Below, in pieces: positions 1 to 7,518 of a stretch of DNA of 47,195 nucleotides. The number at the start of each line of letters is the position of its first letter. Positions within the stretch are counted from its first letter, which is position 1. The stretch comes from Bacteroidota bacterium (lineage in GTDB: Bacteria > Bacteroidota > Ignavibacteria > Ignavibacteriales > Ignavibacteriaceae), in contig JADFLR010000031.1 in assembly GCA_022564295.1 (NCBI GenBank), positions 1 to 47,195 of the forward strand, read 5' to 3'. The notes under the pieces were generated by a model. That model did no database searches. It saw only the letters and a list, made by a program, of their open reading frames with translations, and was not told where the DNA came from. The position numbers and the translations under genes are program-made.

Positions 1-120
1 CTTCCACATAATCATACTCCTAATCATAATCATACTCCTAATCATAAACTTGAACGTGAACTTGAACTCAGAAGTAGTTCAGGTGCAAGTTTAAGTTCAG
101 GTTTAAGTACAGGAAACTCC
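1..120. repeat. Low-complexity direct and inverted repeats
   Basis: Positions 8-47 contain two near-identical copies of an 18-base unit (TCATAATCATACTCCTAA). Positions 47-110 contain alternating CTTGAAC/GTTCAGG/TTTAAGT words that form an imperfect inverted repeat around position 75. No reading frame is apparent. Function is unknown; it may be slipped-strand expansion in an intergenic spacer. Confidence 0.5.
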
Positions 121-624
121 CGGTCATTCAGTTAGAATCCTGTTATCACAATGAAAATGCAAAAAACGTAAGTAATGTTAAAATACGACGAAGATAAATT
201 GCCCAACAACAATTGAGATTAACCGGACATTGTTTTAATTTGTAACTGTCTGCCGTAAAAGGATGTGTTTAGAACCGTTAGGCAGGAGTGATTATATGTA
301 GTCCCCTTTCTCAACTACAATACTGGCTGGGGCGTGTCTTGATGTTGGTGGTAATGGATAGGCAGGAGATGATTATCCAAGGACTCATATCTTGCATTTT
401 AGTTAAACCATATATCCTGCAACCTTTGCGGGATATTAGCTAATGAACATTTTGTAAGGATGCTGATTTCTTTACTTTTTTGATAATAATTAATGGAATT
501 GATATAATAATTACAAACAAACAAAGTACTTATATTAATATTCTTGCAAGATATCAATCTAAAACAGTTAATAATCTTGCAGCTTAATAATATGTTCGGT
601 CATCAACAAAAATTGGAGGTAACA
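121..624. other. Intergenic leader upstream of first cassette gene
   Basis: I see no gene here. It holds a weak attC-like candidate (201-283), two related words GTTAGGCAGGAG (277-288) and GATAGGCAGGAG (357-368), and a hairpin at about 412-436 (TCCTGCAA pairing with TTGCGGGA, one T-G wobble) that lacks a T tract. The stretch just before 625 is AT-rich and could hold the promoter of the gene at 625. Confidence 0.4.
201..283 (+). other. Weak attC-like candidate
   Basis: GCCCAAC at 201-207 fits the RYYYAAC R'' consensus and GTTAGGC at 277-283 fits the GTTRRRY R' consensus, in the same orientation as the two better sites downstream. Only a short inner complementarity is visible (TTAACCGGACA near 219 against TGTCTGCCGTAA near 247), so the stem is poor. 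It may be a decayed site bounding the first cassette, or chance. Confidence 0.25.
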
Positions 625-1110
625 GTGAGTTTTTTTAAGAAACTTTTTGGGAAAAAAATACAAACTGCCGAGTCAAATAATGCCCTACTGTCTAAACTTC
701 GGACTCTTCCTGACAATGATTTGTAGGCGCTTGTTGAAGCTCAAAAATATGGTGATGGAGCCGGGCTTTTCAAAGGTTTTTCCTTAGCCTACGGTCGTTT
801 AGAGGAAATCCATTTTTTGACAAGCGCACCATACTGCAAGAGCTTACTTGGCTTCCAAGGCAACAAATTCGTACAGGTAGGGCGAGGTTCCTTTTGCTCC
901 ATCCTTACTTTCGGCTATCAAGGACAAGGGCCATCTGCTTTCTCAGTCTTTTTGAAGTGTGCGGGATTCACCTCAACCGATGCATCGTCCATTGAAGCAC
1001 CCACTATCCTTAAAAAAGATGGTACTACGATAACTGGCAAAAAATCAGAAGAACTGATCATTTGGGATGACGGAACTCAATCAGACATACCAGAAGATGT
1101 CGCAATTTGA
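625..1110 (+). pseudogene. Cassette hypothetical protein gene interrupted by TAG
   Basis: A GTG start at 625 follows a GGAGG ribosome binding site (615-619). The frame runs 33 codons, meets TAG at 724-726, then continues open in the same frame to TGA at 1110, about 160 codons in all. Residue use on both sides of the stop looks like protein: a basic amphipathic start (SFFKKLFGKK), a Gly-rich middle (FGYQGQGPSAF) and an acidic tail (IIWDDGTQSDIPEDVAI). I recognise no family. It precedes an attC-like site by about 90 bases, as a cassette gene would. A nonsense mutation, sequencing error or amber readthrough would all explain the stop; decay is simplest. Confidence 0.55.
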
Positions 1111-1201
1111 CACATCGACAGACTGGGAGTCAAGGTAACCAGACAAAGAGCAAGACCGCCTTGGTGAGGATGAATCCCTAATCGACTATAATCTTAGAAA
1201 G

Positions 1202-1261
1202 GCCGAACAATTGCGTGCAGCCGACGCGGACAAGCCGCGCGGCTGACGCAAGGCGTTAGGC
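1202..1261 (+). other. attC: attC-like integron recombination site 1
   Basis: The R'' box is GCCGAAC (1202-1208, one mismatch to RYYYAAC) and the R' box is GTTAGGC (1255-1261, exact GTTRRRY). Between them TTGCGT (1211-1216) pairs with ACGCAA (1245-1250), CAGCC (1218-1222) with GGCTG (1241-1245 region), and CGCGG (1225-1229) with CCGCG (1235-1239), leaving unpaired GA bases as in the extrahelical bases that orient IntI on folded attC. It is GC-rich inside an AT-rich region. The length of 60 bp is classic for a 59-base element. Confidence 0.8.
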
Positions 1262-1291
1262 AAAAAAAATATTTAAGAAACAAACCAAAAA

Positions 1292-2293
1292 ATGGATAAT
1301 ACTCAAAAAGTAAAATGGGGTATCATAGGAGCAGGAAACATAGCTAAAAAAATGGCTAATGCCCTCAAGATAGTTCCAAACTGTCAATTATGTGCAGTGG
1401 CGTCCAAAACAACATCTAAAGCAAGAATGTTTGCGGATGAAAATGGTGTTGAGAATGTTTATAGTTATCAAGAGATAGTAAACAGCAGGGAGATTGATGT
1501 AATTTATGTTGCCACCACTCATAATTTTCATTTCGATAATGCTAGACTGGCTTTAGAACATGGCAAGCATGTGTTGATAGAAAAATCATTTACAGTCAAT
1601 GCAAAGGAAGCCAGGGAACTTGTGCGCATAGCCCGGGAAAAGAATCTTTTTTTGATGGAAGCCATCTGGACAAGATTCCTGCCGAGCATGAAGATGTTGA
1701 AAAACAAAATTACAAACCATGAAATAGGTGATGTAAAGCAATTTAATATTTCCTTTGGTGGGTTTGTTGGAACCGAATATGAAAAAAGGCTCAAAGACCC
1801 AGCATTAGCAGGAGGTGTTACTTTGGATATGGGAATTTACCCAATTTCTTTTGTTTGCTATTTACTTGGAGAACTTCCAACAGATATTAAATCTATGACA
1901 CGTTTCAGTGATCTGGGTGTGGATGAAATATCAAATTACATGTTTCGATTTCCATCTGGGTGTTTAACTAACATATGTACAAGTTATAATCTGAAGATGA
2001 CGAATGAGGCAATAATTTATGGAACAAAGGGATTTATAACTTTTCCTCAATTCTCGACAGGACAACAATTTACTATCTATAAACATGAGGGTACAAATGA
2101 TATAAAGGATACGATAGAGGTTCTTGAAAATAATCATGACAATGGATTTATTTATCAGGTGGAAGAAGTAGCTCGTTGTATTCAGGAAGGCAAACTGGAA
2201 AGTAAGATTATACCCTTGAACGAGACAATAGGCATCATGGAAGTGATGGATAAGATGCGAGGTGAATGGGGTTTTAGTTATCCATTTGAATAA
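1292..2293 (+). CDS. Gfo/Idh/MocA family NAD(P)-dependent oxidoreductase (cassette gene)
   Basis: A 333-residue cytosolic dehydrogenase. The Rossmann loop is GIIGAGNIA (residues 10-18). The usual EKP motif is EKS (97-99), followed by EAIWTRFLP (123-131) and LDMGIYP (178-184). These are the landmarks of the dihydrodiol dehydrogenase-like branch (DHDH family), which oxidises sugars or trans-dihydrodiols with NAD(P). The substrate cannot be read from sequence. The length is normal and the frame is intact. The ATG lies 30 bases after attC-like site 1 and the stop about 80 bases before site 2, both in the same orientation, so this appears to be the payload of one integron cassette (about 1256-2424). 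No Shine-Dalgarno is visible before the ATG. Confidence 0.88.
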   Translation: MDNTQKVKWGIIGAGNIAKKMANALKIVPNCQLCAVASKTTSKARMFADENGVENVYSYQEIVNSREIDVIYVATTHNFHFDNARLALEHGKHVLIEKSFTVNAKEARELVRIAREKNLFLMEAIWTRFLPSMKMLKNKITNHEIGDVKQFNISFGGFVGTEYEKRLKDPALAGGVTLDMGIYPISFVCYLLGELPTDIKSMTRFSDLGVDEISNYMFRFPSGCLTNICTSYNLKMTNEAIIYGTKGFITFPQFSTGQQFTIYKHEGTNDIKDTIEVLENNHDNGFIYQVEEVARCIQEGKLESKIIPLNETIGIMEVMDKMRGEWGFSYPFE

Positions 2294-2373
2294 TTTCACT
2301 TATAGTTAATATAGTTTTTTAAAGCAAATATTTTGAAGCTCGTGCTGGATCAAATAGAATTGAGAAAAGTAAG

Positions 2374-2430
2374 GCATAACAATCAAATGCACCAGACGCT
2401 TAGCATCGTTGGTGATTTGGGCCGTTAGCT
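2374..2430 (+). other. attC: attC-like integron recombination site 2
   Basis: R'' is GCATAAC (2374-2380) and R' is GTTAGCT (2424-2430), each one base off consensus. CAAAT (2384-2388) pairs with ATTTG (2415-2419), and CACCA (2390-2394) with TGGTG (2410-2414), followed by unpaired GA and a short CG pair, which is the same architecture as site 1. The orientation is the same and the gap between sites equals one cassette carrying the dehydrogenase gene. Site 2 is a different attC subtype, as expected for cassettes of separate origin. Confidence 0.75.
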
Positions 2431-2468
2431 ATTTTTTTGAAAAAGACAAACATAGAGGATAGTAGACT

Positions 2469-2969
2469 GTGGAAAATCTAGTACAATATTTTCTTGACGA
2501 ATCGACTCTTTGGGTGCCGAGAGTAATCGGAGTTGTAGTGATTTTCGTTGTTTTCTTTATCCTTGCGAAAATAATGAAAAGAATAATCACTAGTGCCGCC
2601 GAGCGATTGAAATTTGATGGGAATCTCACTTCGCTGCTTGCTCGTACAAGCAGTATTACACTTATTATCTTTGGCTTTGTTACTGCGCTCGGAACGTTAG
2701 GTGTTAATGTATCCGCGCTTGTAGCCGGTCTTGGGTTAACTGGATTTGCACTTGGCTTCGCTCTGAAAGATACTATCTCCAATCTTCTTTCTGGCGTCCT
2801 CATATTGCTATATCGCCCATTCGATAAAGGAGACCGTATATAGATATCGGGCTACGAGGGCATTGTAATTTCTATTGACCTGCGATACTCGGAGCTTGAT
2901 TCCAGGTGGAATAAGATATTCATTCCGAATTCAAAATTATTCACTGATCCAATCACTGTTCTTAAGTAG
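2469..2969 (+). pseudogene. MscS-family mechanosensitive channel, interrupted by TAG
   Basis: The frame starts at GTG 2469, 38 bases after attC-like site 2, and reads a transmembrane helix (about residues 15-32), a second helix (about 55-75), then the Gly/Ala-rich pore helix (VNVSALVAGLGLTGFALGFA) and LYRPFDKGDRI. TAG at 2841-2843 replaces one residue. The same frame then reads ISGYEGIVISIDLRYSEL and FIPNSKLFTDPI, the MscS beta domain, to TAG at 2967-2969. Even read through, it is 166 codons and lacks the C-terminal alpha-beta domain of E. coli MscS. It is therefore a nonsense-mutated and truncated gene, probably the last cassette in the tract. Confidence 0.75.
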
Positions 2970-3342
2970 CCGGCAATCGATAATTTTATGATCCGGAGAG
3001 AAATAGCTGAGCAGACGCTGCACATGACCTCTTACGCCGATGGCTAAACATGATCGTCACACCTTTTTCAGGATTCAGCCTGAGATAAATTCCGCATTGT
3101 GGAAAAATCCCTTCCTCTCATTTAGATTGAGATGGGATATTTTCCGAAAGCTAAATTATTGTAGAGGGCGAATCAAATATCTTAATTTTTGATCTTAAAT
3201 GAGTTTTGGTTTATCAGACATCGGGCAAAGAAATAGATAAAATTAAATTAAACGAAATTTTGGCATCACTTAGGAAATTGAATAACTAGAAACATAGTTG
3301 AGAGTGCATCGGTAGTAACTACAATTACTATTCATTTTTATT
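2970..3342. other. Decayed tract after the last cassette gene
   Basis: I see no intact gene. On the plus strand, 3155-3289 reads as protein-like sequence (residues IIVEGESNILIFDLK, then TGA at 3200-3202, then VLVYQTSGKEIDKIKLNEI and on to TAG at 3287). The tail is Lys/Leu-rich and coding-like, but I recognise no family. This may be the end of a lost cassette gene. No convincing attC follows it. Confidence 0.35.
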
Positions 3343-4581
3343 TTATTCAATTATAGGTCCAATATCCATCCCCTGGGGATACATAATAAAAGCAATTGCA
3401 AAAGCGATTATTGATATTATTATTCCATACATAAAAAATGTATAACAGTATCTAAGCTGTTTATATTTTTTCCCGAGTACCTGCCCTAAGAAATAAAAAT
3501 CTTCTATCATTGTATCATAAAGATATTCTTTATTATTCATCATTTCTTTCATTCCCCAGCTAAAATCACCCAGATCCATATTATAAAAATTACCGAAGAA
3601 CAGAAGATTTGCTTTTTTATTATGTATATCATCCTTTGTGAATGTACCTGATGTTACTTTCGGTCGGGTAACTAAAATTGCATATATCAGTGCTACTAAA
3701 CTGGTTACTGTTAAGAGTGCAGTTGGAATAATAAGTTGAGGGTTTGTATCTAATTTTCTTACCATAATACTTACTATAATAGTAAGAACCAAAGTATTCA
3801 CAGTGATCATAATGTTTGCTTTATTGTCTGCCATAGAACTGAAGCTAACATGCGTACGCATAATATTGCGGAACATGGTCTCCACTCCCCTGCCGCCTTC
3901 CTTTTCAAGTTTCTTTTTGGTCTCAACTTTCTGTTTGTCTAATTCTAGTTTGGTTTCTCTCAGCCGGGAATCCTTATTTTTTTTCTTCAGCTTTTTTAGT
4001 TGCTTCTCAATCTTGATGAAGTTTATATTTTTTTGTATTCCAAACTTTTCTTTTGCGTAACTTGTATAGAAAGGATGTTGATTTAAAAACTCTAAAGAGA
4101 TTTCCAACCACTCCTGATCTGTACATACTTTATCGTCTCTTTTTTCGCGTTCCAAACGCAAAAGATCGCCCTTTTCTTCAAAACCCTTCAAACCGATATG
4201 GTGAAGATCGGCATCACATAGTATTTCTTCCAAATGATTATTAGGACTTTGAGGCATTTTTGTGATAGCTATTAACGATTCAATTTTCTTAATTTTATCT
4301 TCCGGATAATTAATTGATTGAAGAAATTCTTTAACATATCCTACACTTACATCTTCATGTCCTTCACAAGTTTTAACATAACCCGAATCGTGAAACCATG
4401 CTGCTATTAATAATAATTCCAAATCATCATCACCAACTCCTTCGGCGGCGGCAATCTCTTTAACTGCAGAAACAACTTCTGTGGTATGACTCAGGTTGTG
4501 ATAAACATTTTCGGGTGGGGCATGTTCGTTAAATAATTTTTGAACATATTGATGAGCTTTGTTAATAATCTCTTCATTCAT
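3343..4581 (-). CDS. HD-domain protein fused to Pycsar-type membrane effector (PycTM/DUF5706)
   Basis: A 412-residue protein if the ATG at 4581 is used; an in-frame TTG lies six codons upstream. Residues 1-170 form an HD phosphohydrolase domain with the metal ligands visible: H32 (NLSH), H64-D65 (WFHD) and D123 (CDAD). Residues about 190-228 are a highly charged Lys/Glu coiled coil. The C-terminal part has the SMADNKAN motif (about 249-256) leading straight into transmembrane helices near 256-274, 283-305 and 382-401, the layout of the Pycsar effector family. In Pycsar defence such a protein binds cCMP or cUMP and damages the membrane. Here no nucleotide cyclase is adjacent, so an HD-regulated or self-degrading signalling role is an inference. 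The domain calls are firm; the function is not. Confidence 0.8.
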   Translation of the reverse strand: MNEEIINKAHQYVQKLFNEHAPPENVYHNLSHTTEVVSAVKEIAAAEGVGDDDLELLLIAAWFHDSGYVKTCEGHEDVSVGYVKEFLQSINYPEDKIKKIESLIAITKMPQSPNNHLEEILCDADLHHIGLKGFEEKGDLLRLEREKRDDKVCTDQEWLEISLEFLNQHPFYTSYAKEKFGIQKNINFIKIEKQLKKLKKKNKDSRLRETKLELDKQKVETKKKLEKEGGRGVETMFRNIMRTHVSFSSMADNKANIMITVNTLVLTIIVSIMVRKLDTNPQLIIPTALLTVTSLVALIYAILVTRPKVTSGTFTKDDIHNKKANLLFFGNFYNMDLGDFSWGMKEMMNNKEYLYDTMIEDFYFLGQVLGKKYKQLRYCYTFFMYGIIISIIAFAIAFIMYPQGMDIGPIIE

Positions 4582-4915
4582 TTTTATAATTACACTCAAA
4601 TTGTTTCTTTGAAAGCATTCTAATTATTAATTCAAAATTAAAAATAATACTGTTTAAAAAACAGAATCGCATTAGTATTTTTAGTATTATTCTTCATCAG
4701 TTTTAACTATTTTATTTTAGTATTAATTAAATATATGATTATCTAATTAACAATGCAGTGATTATTATCACATTTTAATACAGGTTTTACGATTTAATCC
4801 TGCGTATTTATATCATTACTTATGTCATTTTCTTTACTTCAAAAATCCCAAAAATTGTAAACCTTTAAATCGAATTTGAAATTATTCATATTATATATAT
4901 CACATTAAAATTATA
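4582..4915. other. Divergent AT-rich intergenic region
   Basis: This 334-base spacer separates the minus-strand HD-PycTM gene from the plus-strand sixA-ppk1 pair, so it should hold promoters for both. It is very AT-rich. I see no RNA gene, coding remnant or strong hairpin, and cannot place a promoter with confidence. Confidence 0.5.
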
Positions 4916-5410
4916 ATGAAAACTTTATATCTCGCAAGGCATGCAAAATCGAGTTGGAAACATCCGGAATTATCAGATATTGAAAGACCATTGAACAAGC
5001 GTGGTAAAAGAGACGCTCCAATTATCGGCAATTTATTAAAAGAGAAAGGTGTGAAACCCGATAAACTAATTTCAAGTCCTGCTGTAAGAGCAAAAAAAAC
5101 TGCTGCAGTTATTGCAGAAATAATAGGTTATCCAAAAAATAAAATTTTAATTGATAAAAATATTTACGAAGCATCATCAACCGAATTGATCAATATCATA
5201 CAAAGTTTTGATGATAAATACAATTCTGTAATGATGTTTGGGCACAATCCCGGCTTTACCTTGGTAAACAATTTTCTTACGGATAGTTTTATAGATAATA
5301 TTCCAACTTGCGGTGTTGTTGGGATTCGCTTTAATTCATCGTGGAAAAAAATAGAAAATACTTCCGGGAAAGCATTCTTTCTTATTTATCCAAAATTATT
5401 TATAAAGTAA
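4916..5410 (+). CDS. sixA: SixA-type phosphohistidine phosphatase
   Basis: A 164-residue histidine phosphatase superfamily member. The catalytic RHA triad is R8-H9-A10, with R58 (SSPAVRAKKT), the likely general acid E85 (IYEAS) and the second catalytic His H110 (FGHNPG). The length matches SixA, which removes phosphate from phosphohistidine on HPt domains or the PTS protein NPr. It is followed after 10 bases by ppk1 on the same strand, so the two are probably co-transcribed. That pairing suggests a role in phosphate or polyphosphate signalling, but the substrate here is unknown. Confidence 0.85.
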   Translation: MKTLYLARHAKSSWKHPELSDIERPLNKRGKRDAPIIGNLLKEKGVKPDKLISSPAVRAKKTAAVIAEIIGYPKNKILIDKNIYEASSTELINIIQSFDDKYNSVMMFGHNPGFTLVNNFLTDSFIDNIPTCGVVGIRFNSSWKKIENTSGKAFFLIYPKLFIK

Positions 5411-5420
5411 AATTATAAAG

Positions 5421-7511
5421 TTGGAAAAGGTAAACCTTAACAAAGATATTTTTTTTAATAGAGAACTAAGCTGGCTTTCCTTCAACTACAGAGTATTGCA
5501 GGAAGCAAAAGATAAAAACGTTCCGCTTCTTGAAAGATTAAAGTTTTTGGCTATTTATTCTTCCAACCTTGATGAATTCTTCCGCGTTCGAGTTGCATCA
5601 TTACGGAGCCTGCTTGCCCTTAAAACAAAGACTCGGAAAAAACTGCAGTTCGATCCTCAAATACTATTGGATGAAATAAAGCAAACAGTAAATAAACAGC
5701 AGGATGAATTCGGCAGGATTTATCGCGAAGAAATTCTCCCTGAATTAAAAAAGAACAACATTTACATTGTTGATGATAAAAACTTTCCTAAATATTCTAA
5801 AAAATATTTGCAATCATATTTCTCTGACAAAGTATTTCCTTTTATTCACACTCTTCTATTGGATAAAGATAAGCATTCAACATTTCTGCAGAATAAAGCA
5901 TTATTCTTTGCTGTATGTTTAATCGAAAAAGATCAATCAGATATAAAAAATAAAAATGTTAATGTTGAATATGAATATGCAATTGTAGAAATACCATCTG
6001 AAAAGCTTGGCAGATTTATTACACTGCCTACGAACAATGATAAAAATTATGTGATGTTTTTAGATGATGTGATAAAATTATTCCTTCCTGATATTTTTCC
6101 TTCTCATAAAATTGATTCCTGTTATTCCATAAAACTTACACGCGATGCTGAGCTTTATATTGATGATGAGTTTACTGGAAATTTACTGGCTAAAATAAAA
6201 AAGGGATTGTCGAAAAGAAAAACGGGTGTACCTTCAAGATTTCTTTACGATAATAAAATGCCAAAGTCCTTCTTAAAATTTTTAAGGGAAACATTAAACC
6301 TTAAAAAAGATGATTTGATTGAAGGCGGAAGATATCACAACTTTAATGATTTTTTCAGCTTCCCGAATTTTAATCTTACCAAATTAGAATATGAACCTCT
6401 GCCGCCAATAGTAAGCAAGGATTTTGATAAACATAATTCAGTCTTCGATGCTATTTCGGAAAAAGATCTTTTGCTTAGTTTTCCATATCAATCTTACGGA
6501 TATGTTTTAAAATTTCTTGAAGAGGCAGCTAACGACCCTGATGTAAAATCAATAAGGATAACTTTATATAGAGTAGCTTCAGAATCGTTGGTAATTCGTT
6601 CTTTATTAAAAGCGGTTGAGAATTCTAAAAAAGTTACGGCTTTTGTTGAACTTAAAGCAAGGTTTGATGAAGAATCTAATTTCTCTTCAGGCGAAGCACT
6701 GCAAAACGGTGGTGTTAATGTGCTGTATAGTTTCCCCGGATTAAAAGTACATTCAAAGCTCTGCGTTGTTGAAAGAGTTGAAAAGGGCAAAACAAATTTC
6801 TATACATATTTAGGTACAGGTAACTTCAACGAAAAAACTGCACGTATTTATTGTGATCATGCACTATTCACTAAGGATAAGCAGATTGCTAAAGATGCAA
6901 ATAATGTTTTTAAGTTTTTATTGAACAAGGATGACGAACAATCGTTCGATAAATTACTTGTTGCGCCGTTTAATTTACGCAGCACTTTTGTGCAATTGAT
7001 TGATAGTGAAATTACAAATTCAAGAGAGGGTAAAAAAGCGGAGATAACTATTAAGCTGAACAGTCTGGAAGACAGAAAAATGATAAAAAAACTTTACGAG
7101 GCATCACAAGCCGGAGTAAAGATAAGAATAATAGCAAGGGGAATTTGTTGTTTGATTCCCGGCAAAAAAGGATTGAGTGAGAATATTTCAGTTATCAGCA
7201 TAGTTGATAGATTCCTTGAACATGCCAGAATTTATGTATTTCATAACAATGGTGAAAAGCTAATGTTCGTTGCGTCCGCTGATTGGATGAGAAGAAATTT
7301 AAGCCGAAGAATAGAGGTGGGATTCCCTATTCTTGATAAAAAAGTAAAAGCACAGTTACTTAAACTGATTGATCTTCAATGGATTGATAATACAAAGGCG
7401 AGAAAAATTGACGCCGCTCAAAAAGATAAATATAAAACTTCAAGGCGTAAAAAGAAGATCAGATCGCAATATGAGATTTATGATTATATTAAGAAAATTA
7501 ATTCAGTATAG
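5421..7511 (+). CDS. ppk1: Polyphosphate kinase 1
   Basis: A 696-residue PPK1 of normal length, which reversibly makes inorganic polyphosphate from ATP. The start is TTG at 5421, giving the conserved N-terminus FFNRELSWLSFNYRVLQEA. Domain order is N (1-105), head (about 110-320), then two phospholipase D-like C domains. The autophosphorylated His is H444 in KVHSKLCVVER and the second catalytic His is H601 in HARIYVFHNNG. It lies 10 bases after sixA. It converges with the next minus-strand gene, leaving only 7 bases between the stops. Confidence 0.95.
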   Translation: MEKVNLNKDIFFNRELSWLSFNYRVLQEAKDKNVPLLERLKFLAIYSSNLDEFFRVRVASLRSLLALKTKTRKKLQFDPQILLDEIKQTVNKQQDEFGRIYREEILPELKKNNIYIVDDKNFPKYSKKYLQSYFSDKVFPFIHTLLLDKDKHSTFLQNKALFFAVCLIEKDQSDIKNKNVNVEYEYAIVEIPSEKLGRFITLPTNNDKNYVMFLDDVIKLFLPDIFPSHKIDSCYSIKLTRDAELYIDDEFTGNLLAKIKKGLSKRKTGVPSRFLYDNKMPKSFLKFLRETLNLKKDDLIEGGRYHNFNDFFSFPNFNLTKLEYEPLPPIVSKDFDKHNSVFDAISEKDLLLSFPYQSYGYVLKFLEEAANDPDVKSIRITLYRVASESLVIRSLLKAVENSKKVTAFVELKARFDEESNFSSGEALQNGGVNVLYSFPGLKVHSKLCVVERVEKGKTNFYTYLGTGNFNEKTARIYCDHALFTKDKQIAKDANNVFKFLLNKDDEQSFDKLLVAPFNLRSTFVQLIDSEITNSREGKKAEITIKLNSLEDRKMIKKLYEASQAGVKIRIIARGICCLIPGKKGLSENISVISIVDRFLEHARIYVFHNNGEKLMFVASADWMRRNLSRRIEVGFPILDKKVKAQLLKLIDLQWIDNTKARKIDAAQKDKYKTSRRKKKIRSQYEIYDYIKKINSV

Positions 7512-7518
7512 ATTACTC

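Noticed and set aside
412-436. Hairpin as an attC or terminator
   Set aside because: It has no R'/R'' boxes, no extrahelical bases and no T tract.
625-2969. Pyrrolysine or other planned TAG recoding
   Set aside because: Two interrupted genes in a decaying cassette tract are better explained by mutation, and other genes in the window end normally with TAG.
3313-3330. Hairpin TAGTAA/TTACTA as a terminator
   Set aside because: The stem is six A/T-rich pairs, too weak to call, although T-rich sequence follows on the plus strand.
3343-4915. Complete Pycsar defence operon
   Set aside because: No cyclase gene flanks the HD-PycTM gene; the next genes are sixA and ppk1 on the opposite strand.
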